Part shown: positions 1 through 8,363 of the stretch, piece by piece
How the letters are laid out: every line of letters starts with the position of its first letter
Numbering within the stretch: the first letter of the stretch is position 1
Origin: Bacillota bacterium
GTDB lineage: Bacteria; Bacillota_I; Bacilli_A; RF39; UBA660
Direction of reading: 5' to 3'
Assembly: GCA_003524085.1 (NCBI GenBank)
Contig: DOEC01000005.1
Coordinates: forward strand, 1 to 17,501
DNA: 17,501 nucleotides
Made by a program: the position numbers and the translations under genes
Notes under the pieces: generated by a model
The model's input: only the letters and a program-made list of their open reading frames with translations
The model's database searches: none
What the model was told of the DNA's origin: nothing

Positions 1-363
1 GGAATTGTTTTAGGTGGAACACTAGGAGTATTATTTGCACCTAGAAAAGGTAGTGAAACAAGAGAAAAAATTAAACTAACATTTGTAAATTTGAAAAATA
101 AAGTATCAAAAATTGAAGAAGAAGACATTAAATACTACATAGAAAAAAAGCTAAACGAAATAGACGACGACATAGAAGTATTAGAAGGTACTTTAGAATT
201 CAAAAAAGCAAAAAAACAAGCAAAAAAAATAATCAAAAAAATAAACAAATTAATTGATTACACCACAAAAAAGGGCTATGACGAATTTGAAGACTTAATA
301 ACAGACTTAAAAGAAAAAGCAAGTGAGATAAGCGAAGAAATACTAACTAACTTAGAAAAATAA
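1..363 (+). CDS. YtxH-domain membrane-associated protein, 5' truncated
   Basis: The reading frame is open from base 1, so the gene begins left of the window. The TTG at position 91 is not a convincing start, because the frame upstream encodes the hallmark of the family. The visible part starts with a Gly-rich segment (GIVLGGTLGVLFAPRKG), the conserved glycine-zipper plus FAPxxG motif of YtxH proteins, which usually follows or ends a single N-terminal TM helix. The remaining roughly 100 residues are a highly charged Lys/Glu-rich helical region, probably coiled coil, ending at TAA 361-363. YtxH proteins are small envelope or stress-associated proteins of Bacillota with no established biochemical activity. 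Family assignment is good; function is unknown. Confidence 0.8.
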   Translation, partial: GIVLGGTLGVLFAPRKGSETREKIKLTFVNLKNKVSKIEEEDIKYYIEKKLNEIDDDIEVLEGTLEFKKAKKQAKKIIKKINKLIDYTTKKGYDEFEDLITDLKEKASEISEEILTNLEK

Positions 364-394
364 ATACCGAAATTTTAATTTTCGGTATTCTTTT
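363..394. terminator. Bidirectional intrinsic terminator
   Basis: Arms AATACCGAAA (363-372) and TTTCGGTATT (380-389) form a perfect 10-bp stem with a 7-base loop, followed on the plus strand by CTTTTT. On the minus strand the stem is followed by a T-rich tract. It lies between the convergent YtxH-like gene (+) and the thioredoxin-like gene (-) and can serve both. Confidence 0.85.
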
Positions 395-965
395 TATTTT
401 CAATTTTGTTTTTTATAACCATAACTATAATAAAGACTGGTATTAATATAATCATTGATAAAAATACTGTCATTATTAAAGTGTCATTTCTATAATATCT
501 AGTTAATACTTCATCTATCGTATCAACTGTTGACCCACTTTGATAATACTCAATAAAAGCTTTCTCTATATTTTCATTAATATCTTCTTTATAAGTAATA
601 AAGTAAGTTGACCCAATTACTATAAAAGGTGTAGTATTAACATCTGTTCTTAAATAATCAAAAGTATTCTTCATAAGTAACATATTATCCTCATTACCAC
701 TTACTTCAAAACTTCTAACTTTAAAGAATTTTCCATATCTAGCATAAATACTATCTAAATACTTTAAAAAGTCAACACTCTTACTCTCCCCCTTAGTTCT
801 AAAAAAGTATATTGTAGTTTGATTATCATTTTCTTCATAATCAATATCACTTTCTATCCCTTCATCTTTTAAAGCTTCCACTAAATTCATGCTTTTAACT
901 TCAGCATTCATCACTACTGGTAAAAAACAAAATAAACTAAATAAAATAACTAAATATTTTTTCAT
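375..965 (-). CDS. Membrane-anchored thioredoxin-fold protein lacking the CxxC site
   Basis: 196 residues. Residues 1-21 form a signal peptide or TM start (basic MKK, hydrophobic stretch, then NAE). A thioredoxin-like domain spans about 45-145: a beta-strand TTIYFFRTKGESKS where family members have FY..CxxC, a long helix, and a TTPFIVIG strand around residue 112 carrying the usual cis-proline. A C-terminal TM helix (about 162-184) ends in a basic cytoplasmic tail. Both active-site cysteines are absent (GESK at 59-62), so dithiol exchange is unlikely and a binding or scaffold role is more plausible. The start overlaps the preceding gene's stop by 4 bp (ATGA), with an AGGAGG-type ribosome binding site inside the upstream gene, so translation is coupled. 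The fold is inferred from pattern only. Confidence 0.7.
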   Translation of the reverse strand: MKKYLVILFSLFCFLPVVMNAEVKSMNLVEALKDEGIESDIDYEENDNQTTIYFFRTKGESKSVDFLKYLDSIYARYGKFFKVRSFEVSGNEDNMLLMKNTFDYLRTDVNTTPFIVIGSTYFITYKEDINENIEKAFIEYYQSGSTVDTIDEVLTRYYRNDTLIMTVFLSMIILIPVFIIVMVIKNKIENKKNTEN

Positions 966-2125
966 ATCATTTCCTCCTGTACTTTTGTATATTTTTCTAA
1001 TAACTGATTAACTAGTTCTTTCATACCATCACTATTCTCTATTTGCTCTATTAAATAGGTGTAATCATCTTCATTAAATTCACTTATCTTCTTAACGTTA
1101 CTCAAGTCAACCTTAACTTCTTCATAATCAGTTTCTTCTTCTTTAAAATTTAGACTAACAAGTAATCCCACTTTATCACATTGAATTATAACTTTATATT
1201 CATTATCTTTTACTTCAAATACAACTTTAAATTCCAACTTTTCATTAACCTTATAATCAAAACTAATTGTATCTTTTAATATTCCAATAACTAAATCTTC
1301 TTTATCTTGAATTATATCAATTTGACTAAGTACAATTTTATAATTATCAAATTTATAAGTAAACACTACTTTTTCAGGTTTAAAGTTTTCCTCACTAAAC
1401 ACATCTTCATAAGTCAAACCATTATCACTTAAATATTCTTTAAATTTAATACTCTCTAAATTACTTTCAAGTCTCTTATAAAATTCGTCATCTAAGTTAA
1501 CCGTTATAACTAAATTATCTTTAGTAACCTTTCTTTTTAAATCATCTTTATTTAAAGTATTACCAAACACTTTTATAACTTTTTCAAGCATAGAACTTTC
1601 TTTACTTTCAGAATTTAAATACGGAATTAATTCTTTAATATATTTTTTATACTCTTTATAATTCGTTTCATTTTCTTCTAAATTCCCATTAAAGCTTTCT
1701 TCATCTAACAAATAAACTCTGTCAAAAACCTTTAAATAAAATTCATCTTTATAAAAATAAGCACTAACTTTATAAGTTTCTTTATCTTCATAATTTAAAT
1801 AAATAGTTTCTTCTAGATTGTCTTTTAAATTACTATTAGATTTAAAAGAAATATTAAACTTATTAAAATATTCTAAAAAATCTTGAACTTCTTTGTTTTC
1901 AGTATAAATATTATAACTAAAATTATAACCAAAACTATAATTATCTCTAATTTTATTTGCAGTATACTTAATTTCATCAAAAGTATCCACTAGAATCACT
2001 TTAGGAGTAAACTTATAATAGACATAACTTCCTGCCGCACATAAAAGAAGTACTAAGGCTAAAAATACTATCCATTTAAACCATCCACTATCCTTTTCTT
2101 CAAAAAACACATCATCTTTACTCAT
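962..2125 (-). CDS. Uncharacterised single-pass membrane protein with large extracytoplasmic domain
   Basis: 387 residues that I do not recognise as a named family. Residues 1-16 are charged and cytoplasmic, about 17-38 form one TM helix (WIVFLALVLLLCAAGSYVYY), and the remaining roughly 350 residues are acidic and Lys/Glu/Asn-rich with alternating strand-like segments. That suggests an extracytoplasmic beta-rich domain. There is no lipobox, catalytic motif or repeat. It overlaps the downstream thioredoxin-like gene by 4 bp, so the two are probably made together at the membrane and may work as a pair. The start is ATG, preceded by an AGAGGT ribosome binding site. Confidence 0.75.
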   Translation of the reverse strand: MSKDDVFFEEKDSGWFKWIVFLALVLLLCAAGSYVYYKFTPKVILVDTFDEIKYTANKIRDNYSFGYNFSYNIYTENKEVQDFLEYFNKFNISFKSNSNLKDNLEETIYLNYEDKETYKVSAYFYKDEFYLKVFDRVYLLDEESFNGNLEENETNYKEYKKYIKELIPYLNSESKESSMLEKVIKVFGNTLNKDDLKRKVTKDNLVITVNLDDEFYKRLESNLESIKFKEYLSDNGLTYEDVFSEENFKPEKVVFTYKFDNYKIVLSQIDIIQDKEDLVIGILKDTISFDYKVNEKLEFKVVFEVKDNEYKVIIQCDKVGLLVSLNFKEEETDYEEVKVDLSNVKKISEFNEDDYTYLIEQIENSDGMKELVNQLLEKYTKVQEEMI

Positions 2126-2147
2126 AGTTTTTACCTCTTACATATAC

Positions 2148-2178
2148 ATTTTATCAGATTTTAAAAAAAATTACCACT
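2148..2178 (-). promoter_or_regulatory. Putative promoter of the 387-aa/thioredoxin-like unit
   Basis: On the minus strand, -35-like TGGTAA (2171-2176), a 17-base spacer and -10 TAAAAT (2148-2153) preceded by TGA. The same AGTGGTAA-N14-TGATAAAAT arrangement recurs before the Abi_2 gene (16873-16903), which raises confidence above what the weak -35 alone would give. Confidence 0.45.
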
Positions 2179-2231
2179 AAATATAGACATTTTTCATTTT
2201 TTATGATTAAATAAAATCAAGGTGGTTTTAT

Positions 2232-4340
2232 ATGAAGAGGGAATTAATAGAATACGTTGAAAGCGATAAGTTTGAAAGTATAAGTTTTAACGGAATAAAA
2301 AAATATCTAGGGGTATCTAAAAAACACATGAATGACGAATTAAAAGAAGTACTTAATTCTTTAGAATTAGAAGGTCTTTTGTATGAGGATAAAGATGGCT
2401 TATACAAAAAAATGCCTTCTAATTTTTTAGTTACAACAATAGACGAAACAAAAAAAGGCACAAAATATTACGAAACAAATAATATAAGATGTATACTTCA
2501 AAAAAATAAATTAAATGGCGCTCTTTGTTATGACAAAGTAATAATTGATACAAACACAAATGAAGTAGTAAAAGTACTTGTTAGAAATATGCCTAATGTA
2601 GTTTGTGAAGTAAGAATGACTCCAGAAGGTTTTAAATATTTATATCCAGTTAACACAAATAACAACTTGAAAATAACTATTGGAACACAAAAAATGAAAA
2701 AATTAATTCCAGGTTCAAGAGTTCTTATAGAAGCAACAAACGAAATTTATGATAACATGTATGTAGGAAAATATATTAAAACAATAGGTTTTATTAACGA
2801 ACCAGATATAGACTTCAAAACAATTGCCTACAATTATGGTTTCAATTTAGAGTTTCCTAAAGAAGTGTTAGAAGAATTAAAAAAATTCTCTAATGAAGTA
2901 ACTTATGAAGACAAAATTGGAAGAGTAGATTTAACTGATGAAAGAGTTTTTACAATAGATGGAAAAGACTGTAAAGACATGGATGATGCGATAAGTATTA
3001 AAAGAAAAGAAGATGGTGGCTACATTCTAAAAGTACACATCGCACATGTAAGCCATTATGTTAAATTCGGTAGTGCCATTTTTGAAGAAGCCGCTCGTCG
3101 TGGCAACAGTGTATATTTTCCAGATTCTGTTGTAGCAATGCTTCCAGAAAGACTATCTAATGAATTATGTAGTTTAAACCCAAACGTTGAAAGATTAACA
3201 AGAACTGTTGAAATAGAATTAGATAAAAACGCTAAAGTAACAAGTTATAAAACATACCGTTCAGTTATAAAATCAAAATTAAAAATGAACTATGATGATG
3301 TATTTGATATAATAACAGGTAAAGAAGCAAAAAGTGAATACAAACCATTTGTTAACGACTTAATGATACTTAAAGAATTATCAGAAAAACTAACAAAGAT
3401 TAAAATTGAAAGAGGATATACAAGTTTTGATAGTGAAGAATTAAAATTCGTAATGGACGAACTAGGTAACACAAAAGAAATACTAGTTGAAAAAGATAAC
3501 ATCGCGCATGAAATAATAGAAAACTGTATGCTTTTACCTAACGAACTTGTAACACACTTATACCCAGGTTTTCCATTTGGCTTTAGAAATCATGAAATAC
3601 CAAGTGCTTATAAAATGTATGATTTAATTGAGACATTAAAAGAACTAGGTTATCCAATTAAAAACTTAAAAAATATGAAACCTAACTTCTTAATACAAAG
3701 ATTATTAAATGATTTTAAAGGTAAAGAAGAATATGTAATAATTTCAAGAATTATATTAACAAGTATGAAACTTGCATACTATGGAACTGAAAACAAAGGA
3801 CACTTTGGTCTAGCACTTCAAAATGGTTATACTCACTACACTAGTCCAATTAGAAGATTAAATGATTTAATAATACACAATTTATTAGATATGTACGAAG
3901 ATGGAAATTTAACAAAAGAAAAATTAATTGAAATTGATAATATGATAGAAAAACTTTTAGAACACGCTTCTCGTATGGAAAGACAAGCAGAAAAAGCAGA
4001 ATATGAAGCAGATAAATTACAAGTAATTAATTACTTAAAACAACATATTGGAGAAGAACAAATCGCATACATAGAAAAGATAACACCTGAATATATTAAA
4101 GTAATCGTACCAGGTTTAATGGACGGAATTATAAAGTTTGATGATATGCCAGAAAGAACTTATATGTTACCATCTGGAAAACTAAAAGGTGTTGACACTG
4201 GAAGAGTTTATAAACCAGGTCACAAAGTATTACTTACAATTAAAGATGCAACTTATGTAGACAAATCAATATATTATAACTTAATAGACAACTTAACTTT
4301 AACAGAAAGTGATAGTAATAAACTAACTAGAAAATTATAG
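2232..4340 (+). CDS. rnr: Ribonuclease R, 3'-5' exoribonuclease
   Basis: 702 residues, a normal RNase R length. In order: an N-terminal winged-helix segment (1-60), cold-shock/OB domains (about 65-220), the RNB catalytic domain (about 228-560) and a C-terminal S1 domain (about 620-695). The catalytic acidic cluster is present as D243, D249, D251 and D252 in IDGKDCKDMDDA, matching the spacing of D201/D207/D209/D210 in E. coli RNase II. The RNB signature YTHYTSPIRRLNDL is also present. The enzyme degrades structured RNA and takes part in rRNA/tRNA quality control and trans-translation. A ribosome binding site AAGGTGG (2219-2225) lies 6 bases before the ATG. The usual secG and smpB neighbours are absent; instead the gene heads an operon with a membrane protein and a glycosyltransferase. 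Confidence 0.95.
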   Translation: MKRELIEYVESDKFESISFNGIKKYLGVSKKHMNDELKEVLNSLELEGLLYEDKDGLYKKMPSNFLVTTIDETKKGTKYYETNNIRCILQKNKLNGALCYDKVIIDTNTNEVVKVLVRNMPNVVCEVRMTPEGFKYLYPVNTNNNLKITIGTQKMKKLIPGSRVLIEATNEIYDNMYVGKYIKTIGFINEPDIDFKTIAYNYGFNLEFPKEVLEELKKFSNEVTYEDKIGRVDLTDERVFTIDGKDCKDMDDAISIKRKEDGGYILKVHIAHVSHYVKFGSAIFEEAARRGNSVYFPDSVVAMLPERLSNELCSLNPNVERLTRTVEIELDKNAKVTSYKTYRSVIKSKLKMNYDDVFDIITGKEAKSEYKPFVNDLMILKELSEKLTKIKIERGYTSFDSEELKFVMDELGNTKEILVEKDNIAHEIIENCMLLPNELVTHLYPGFPFGFRNHEIPSAYKMYDLIETLKELGYPIKNLKNMKPNFLIQRLLNDFKGKEEYVIISRIILTSMKLAYYGTENKGHFGLALQNGYTHYTSPIRRLNDLIIHNLLDMYEDGNLTKEKLIEIDNMIEKLLEHASRMERQAEKAEYEADKLQVINYLKQHIGEEQIAYIEKITPEYIKVIVPGLMDGIIKFDDMPERTYMLPSGKLKGVDTGRVYKPGHKVLLTIKDATYVDKSIYYNLIDNLTLTESDSNKLTRKL

Positions 4341-4348
4341 GAGTATTT

Positions 4349-5029
4349 ATGAAAAACGAAAAAAGAATATTTGCAAGTGGTTTAGGCTTTGATAAATTAT
4401 TTATTATATTCGTAATTGGTTGCCTATTTGGTAACTACTATGAAATGATACTAAATTTAGTAAGACACTACTTAAAAGATGGTAGTATATTTTGGGAAGT
4501 AAGACGCGGGGTCATTTATGGCCCTTTTAGTCCTGTTTATGGAATGGGTGCTGTTTTAATGACAAAACTCCTAGCAGGTAAAAACGATAAATGGTATATA
4601 ACACTAATTAAAGGTGCTTTACTTGGAGGATCTTTTGAATACTTAACAAGTTTCTTACAAGAAACATTTACTGGTACAACAAGTTGGAACTATAGAAAAA
4701 AAATACTAGACATAAACGGAAGAACTACAATACCTATCATGCTTTTATGGGGACTACTTTGTGTAGTATTTATCCACTTTATTTATCCATGGCTTTCAAA
4801 AAAAATAGAAAACATTCCGTGCAACATTGGAAAACCAATTCTTGTAGTATTTGTAGTATTCTTATCACTTGATATGTTTATATCTTTTACAGCTGTAATC
4901 AGACAATCACTAAGAAGAGAAGGTTACCCAGCCTACACATACTTAGACGAATTTTATGATAAATTTTATACAGATGAAAGACTAAAGAAAGTCTATCCAA
5001 ACATGAAAGTGAGAGTAAAAAATGATTAG
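4349..5029 (+). CDS. Multi-pass membrane protein, putative ABC-transporter type IV (PF06541-like)
   Basis: 226 residues with about five TM segments. An N-terminal motif region GCLFGNYYEMI...RRGVIYGPFSPVYGMGA is characteristic of the family annotated as putative ABC-transporter type IV or CmpB-like. No ATPase partner is encoded nearby, and the family name is not backed by proven transport. The gene starts 8 bases after the rnr stop with an AGGAG ribosome binding site overlapping that stop, and its end overlaps the next gene by 8 bp. This indicates one transcript with coupled translation. Function is unknown; a role in envelope processes is inferred from the glycosyltransferase neighbour. Confidence 0.75.
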   Translation: MKNEKRIFASGLGFDKLFIIFVIGCLFGNYYEMILNLVRHYLKDGSIFWEVRRGVIYGPFSPVYGMGAVLMTKLLAGKNDKWYITLIKGALLGGSFEYLTSFLQETFTGTTSWNYRKKILDINGRTTIPIMLLWGLLCVVFIHFIYPWLSKKIENIPCNIGKPILVVFVVFLSLDMFISFTAVIRQSLRREGYPAYTYLDEFYDKFYTDERLKKVYPNMKVRVKND

Positions 5030-6176
5030 TAACATATTTATAATAATTGGTATAGTTTTATTTATATCAAAGCTCGTGTTAACTCCATTTAATAAAAACA
5101 AACCTACAAAAATAAATGTTGATAACCCAAACTACTGCATTCTAGTGCCTGCTAGAAACGAATCTCACGTAATTGAAGACTTACTACACAGTATAAAAGT
5201 TCAAACAAAAAAAGTACCATTTGAAAACGTTTATATTATTATAGAAAACAAGAGTGACCCCACTATAGAAATTGCTAAAAAATATAATGTAAATATATTT
5301 ATAAGACAAAAGTTAGAACTAAAAAGAAAAGGTTATGCTCTAATGGAAGCAATAGAATTTATCACAAAAACAAAAAGTTATGACGCATATTTTATATTTG
5401 ATGCAGACAATATATTAGATAAAGACTACATTAAAGAAATGAATAAATCATTTATGAATGGTTATGACATAGGTATTGGATATAGACAAATCAAAAATAA
5501 AACAAACAGTATTGCTTTGTCTAGTCATTTAATATTCACACTAGTAAACGAACTATCTAATAAAAATAGAAGTAAACATAACATAAACTGTAACTGTTCT
5601 GGTACTGGGTTTTATATAACAGGAAAACTTATTAACAAATTAAAAACTTACCCATTTCACTCACTTACTGAAGACTACGAAATTTCACTATATGCTTGCA
5701 TTAACAACTTAACAACAACATATAACAGAAATGCTTTATTCTATGATGAACAACCAACAAACTACAAAACATATTTAAAACAAAGAACAAGATGGGTAAG
5801 TGGTTACTTTGAAGCAAGAAAAAAATACATAACAAGCTTATTAAAAAATATAAACATAAAAAACAAAAACTTTGCTTCTAACTATAACTCTTTTATAGGT
5901 ATATATGACTTAATATTCTTACTTATTGGCTTAATACTTAAAATGTTAAATCACCCACTTTTAATACCATTAATAGTTTACTTAGTTCTCATGGTACTAA
6001 CAATTTATCTAATACATGTAGAAAAAAACTTTAAACTAAACACTTCACTTTATATAAAAACTATACTAGTGCACCCACTACTTCTTCTTAGTTACATACT
6101 TTGTTTAATAAAAGTACTAACTAGTAAAGAAATAACATGGGATGTTATAGAACACAAAGAGACTTTAAATAAATAA
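5022..6176 (+). CDS. Family 2 glycosyltransferase, membrane-bound, processive type
   Basis: 384 residues. An N-terminal TM helix (about 3-20) is followed by a GT-A catalytic domain (about 37-265): YCILVPARNES opening strand, DAD metal-binding motif at 127-129, TED catalytic-base motif at 216-218, and QRTRW at 254-258. The last is the Q-x-x-R-W motif of cellulose, hyaluronan and chitin synthase-like enzymes. Two to three C-terminal TM helices follow (about 285-365). The enzyme probably transfers a sugar from a nucleotide donor to a growing polymer or lipid-linked acceptor at the cytoplasmic membrane; donor and product cannot be told from the sequence. The start codon lies inside the end of the preceding gene. 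Confidence 0.85.
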   Translation: MISNIFIIIGIVLFISKLVLTPFNKNKPTKINVDNPNYCILVPARNESHVIEDLLHSIKVQTKKVPFENVYIIIENKSDPTIEIAKKYNVNIFIRQKLELKRKGYALMEAIEFITKTKSYDAYFIFDADNILDKDYIKEMNKSFMNGYDIGIGYRQIKNKTNSIALSSHLIFTLVNELSNKNRSKHNINCNCSGTGFYITGKLINKLKTYPFHSLTEDYEISLYACINNLTTTYNRNALFYDEQPTNYKTYLKQRTRWVSGYFEARKKYITSLLKNINIKNKNFASNYNSFIGIYDLIFLLIGLILKMLNHPLLIPLIVYLVLMVLTIYLIHVEKNFKLNTSLYIKTILVHPLLLLSYILCLIKVLTSKEITWDVIEHKETLNK

Positions 6177-6185
6177 GTCTCTTTT
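6158..6185 (+). terminator. Intrinsic terminator of the rnr operon
   Basis: Arms AGAGACTT (6158-6165) and AAGTCTCT (6175-6182) form a perfect 8-bp stem with a 9-base loop that contains the glycosyltransferase stop codon. The 3' arm runs directly into a short T tract. Confidence 0.8.
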
Positions 6186-6370
6186 AACTTATAACTAACA
6201 AAAAAACTAATATCTGAATATATTAAATATTACTTTATACTTAGTATAGACTCAAATTAACTACTAGATTAATTATTCTAGTTTCTCTTAACATTTTAAA
6301 CAAGGAGATTACTTTCTTTTTCCCTAATTATAGCACTCAAAATTAAAAATGTGAGTTTATAAAAAACATT
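6186..6370. other. Non-coding gap between convergent operons
   Basis: A+T-rich stretch between the convergent rnr and DGK/PSD operons. I see no ORF with a credible ribosome binding site and start. An AAGGAG at 6302-6307 has no suitably spaced start codon. A weak 5-bp inverted repeat (CTAGA/TCTAG, near 6263-6280) has no clear role. Confidence 0.5.
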
Positions 6371-6393
6371 AAAAAAAATAGACAAAAGTCTAT
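6371..6393 (-). terminator. Intrinsic terminator of the DGK/PSD operon
   Basis: On the minus strand, arms ATAGAC/GTCTAT (plus-strand 6378-6383 and 6388-6393) with a TTTT loop are followed by eight T residues (6371-6378). The stem includes the decarboxylase stop codon. Confidence 0.85.
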
Positions 6394-7250
6394 CTTTTCT
6401 TAACACCAATTTTCTCTCCACACTTAACTCTAGTTTCAATATTTCTAACTGAATTATTAAGAATATCCTTATCAATATCAATAACATCTTTTTTAATAAG
6501 TAACACAATAGTACTACCCCCAAACAAGAACATTCCCTTTTCTTCTCCCTTTTTAAACTCATAGTTATCATGCTTATTCTTAATCTTTCCAACAAGTGTT
6601 GCCCCCACTTCAACCTCTACAATATCACCAAAATTCTTGGTATGAAGTGTAGTATACTCTCTACTATTTCTCTTAAATACCTTACACTTTCTATAAGCAA
6701 TTGGTCTAACTGTATTTAAAACACCTTTTACAAAATAATTATTTCCTTGACTACCATCATCAACATAATGATACCTATGATAATCATCTTTACATAACCT
6801 AAACACAAGAGCTTTTCCATCAATATAATCTTTATAAATCTCATCTTCATTAAGCAAATCTCTCACACTATAAAAAGAATTCTTAATCTCAAAACAAGAG
6901 TACTCATTAACATCGTAAATAGTTAACTTAGCATCACATGGACTTATAAAAACATTCTTATCCTTAATAAAATCAATTTGTTTTTTCTTTCTAACAAAAA
7001 ACGAATTAAAACTCTTATATTTAACATCTTCATAAATACTCATATCTATATTATTTTTCTTAATAAATGGTTTAATAAAAAGTTTAGAAAATCTACTACT
7101 CAAAAATAAACCAATTAACTTAGAAATAAAAGGTAAACTTAAAAACTTAATGATAAACCTACCAATAACATTACCATAAAGAAAATTAACTAGTTTACCC
7201 TCTTTATCATAATCTAAATTATCTTCTCTATCTTTAATCATATACAACAT
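6390..7250 (-). CDS. psd: Phosphatidylserine decarboxylase proenzyme
   Basis: 286 residues. The enzyme converts phosphatidylserine to phosphatidylethanolamine at the membrane and self-cleaves to make its pyruvoyl cofactor. Visible hallmarks: SFFVR region near residue 83, SPCDAK with D106, DYHRYHY with H158, and the autocleavage motif GGST at 244-247, with Ser246 becoming the pyruvoyl group. GGST rather than LGST is typical of the larger, type II-like Bacillota and plant enzymes. The N-terminal 60 residues are hydrophobic and membrane-associating. The gene begins 9 bases after the diacylglycerol-kinase-like gene, with a weak TAGG ribosome binding site. No phosphatidylserine synthase is in the window. 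Confidence 0.9.
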   Translation of the reverse strand: MLYMIKDREDNLDYDKEGKLVNFLYGNVIGRFIIKFLSLPFISKLIGLFLSSRFSKLFIKPFIKKNNIDMSIYEDVKYKSFNSFFVRKKKQIDFIKDKNVFISPCDAKLTIYDVNEYSCFEIKNSFYSVRDLLNEDEIYKDYIDGKALVFRLCKDDYHRYHYVDDGSQGNNYFVKGVLNTVRPIAYRKCKVFKRNSREYTTLHTKNFGDIVEVEVGATLVGKIKNKHDNYEFKKGEEKGMFLFGGSTIVLLIKKDVIDIDKDILNNSVRNIETRVKCGEKIGVKKR

Positions 7251-7259
7251 AATTTATAC

Positions 7260-8198
7260 CTACTTTTCACTAAATTCTTCTAAATTAGTAAATAATTTTA
7301 CTATATTCTTTTTAGGCACAAGCATATACATTTCTTTATTAATAGTAAAAATAAACTCATTTGTATCGTGCTTATACTCTTCTCCATCAAGTACCCAACT
7401 ACCTGGATGTTCTTTAAACTTAATCTTAAAATTATTAGTTTTATAATATTCTAGACCTGGCATACTCTTAACTTCACCTGCAAGTATCTTAGTAGCAAGA
7501 GCGATTAACTCTACTTTAGTTTTAGCACTAATCATAAGCACTTCAAACATATCGTCATCAAGTTTTATATCATTATAAATATGACTTATTCCACCCATTC
7601 TACTAGTATTAGTTACAAACACAAATGAATAAGTTCCACTCTTTTTAACACCATCCACTTCATAATCTAAATCAAATAATTTAACTTTACCAGTAAATTC
7701 ATAAAGTGCATTAAAAATATAAGCAAGTCTTCCATACTTTTTCTTATACGCTCTTGGAGTATTATAACTAACATCAACATAGCTTCCAATACAAGCTACA
7801 TAAACAAATGGAGTATCATTAATCATACAAACATCAACATTTTTTTTAACTCCACTTACAAGCATCTGAACATTAACTATCATATTTTTAGTATAACCAT
7901 ACATTGTACCAACATCATTCATAGTACCAACAGGAAGTTGTGACATAACAAGCTTATTCTTTCTCATTAAATTACCTGTTATTCCTTCATTTAAAGTACC
8001 ATCTCCTCCAGCACAAATAACTAAATCAACATCATCTTCTAACTCACTCACTATTCTAGTCGCGTCTTTTGCCGCTTTAGTTGGACACATAATAGTCTCA
8101 TACTCATTAACTTTCATAATATCAGGAAGCTCTTTAAGATTTTTCTTATCAACAGGTCTTCCACTTTCAGGATTATATATAACTACACATTTTTTCAT
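7260..8198 (-). CDS. Diacylglycerol/lipid kinase, DgkB/YegS family
   Basis: 312 residues. An N-terminal YNPESG strand, the nucleotide-binding GGDGTLNE motif at 64-71 and LPVGTMND at 88-95 mark the DAGK catalytic fold. The C-terminal half is the beta-sandwich domain of the family (SWVLDGE near residue 270). In Bacillota the soluble DgkB phosphorylates diacylglycerol to phosphatidic acid, returning lipid left over from lipoteichoic acid synthesis to the phospholipid pathway. Here it is co-transcribed with the decarboxylase downstream, so the pair forms a small phospholipid operon. The GxxND position reads TMND rather than the common TANDFA; otherwise it is intact. Other lipid substrates cannot be excluded. 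Confidence 0.87.
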   Translation of the reverse strand: MKKCVVIYNPESGRPVDKKNLKELPDIMKVNEYETIMCPTKAAKDATRIVSELEDDVDLVICAGGDGTLNEGITGNLMRKNKLVMSQLPVGTMNDVGTMYGYTKNMIVNVQMLVSGVKKNVDVCMINDTPFVYVACIGSYVDVSYNTPRAYKKKYGRLAYIFNALYEFTGKVKLFDLDYEVDGVKKSGTYSFVFVTNTSRMGGISHIYNDIKLDDDMFEVLMISAKTKVELIALATKILAGEVKSMPGLEYYKTNNFKIKFKEHPGSWVLDGEEYKHDTNEFIFTINKEMYMLVPKKNIVKLFTNLEEFSEK

Positions 8199-8222
8199 AT
8201 ATTAAACGCCTCATAGATATTG

Positions 8223-8257
8223 TACCAAAATACTAACTAAAAGTCTATACAAAGAAA
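8223..8257 (-). promoter_or_regulatory. Putative promoter of the lipid-kinase/PSD operon
   Basis: On the minus strand, TAGACT as -35, a 17-base spacer ending TGG, and TACAAT as an extended -10, upstream of a GAGG ribosome binding site and the lipid kinase ATG. The -35 is weak, the -10 good. Confidence 0.5.
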
Positions 8258-8295
8258 AAGAAACAATATCGTTATTTAAAACAAAAACAAGTGTA

Positions 8296-8335
8296 TTTTA
8301 CATTTTGAGAAAGTTTTGTTTTACATTTTGAGAAA
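8296..8335 (-). repeat. Pair of 17-bp direct repeats upstream of the lipid operon promoter
   Basis: TTTTACATTTTGAGAAA occurs twice without mismatch at 8296-8312 and 8319-8335, start-to-start distance 23 bp (about two helical turns). It lies roughly 40-80 bp upstream of the putative -35 of the lipid-kinase operon. Two exact copies in phase on one helix face are typical of an activator site. The ACATTTTGAG core resembles LytTR-family direct repeats (ComE/AgrA type, ACAnTTnAG), although the usual spacing is nearer 21 bp. Confidence 0.6.
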
Positions 8336-8363
8336 AAAGAAAGCTTTAACTTAAAACTTTCTT
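8333..8363 (-). terminator. Intrinsic terminator of the sensor kinase gene
   Basis: On the minus strand, AAGAAAGTTTT and AAAGCTTTCTT form an 11-bp stem (one G-T pair) with an AAGTT loop, followed by TTTTC. It overlaps the last codons and stop of the kinase gene and abuts the direct repeats. Confidence 0.75.

Noticed and set aside
2228..2461. 77-codon minus-strand ORF opposite the start of rnr
   Set aside because: Antisense shadow of the rnr coding sequence, without a ribosome binding site or protein-like pattern.
6296..6613. 105-codon minus-strand ORF overlapping the decarboxylase 3' end
   Set aside because: Shadow frame of the well-supported psd gene; no domain; it runs through psd's terminator.
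8296..8335. Start of a CRISPR array
   Set aside because: Only two 17-bp copies with a 6-bp gap, no further units and no cas genes.
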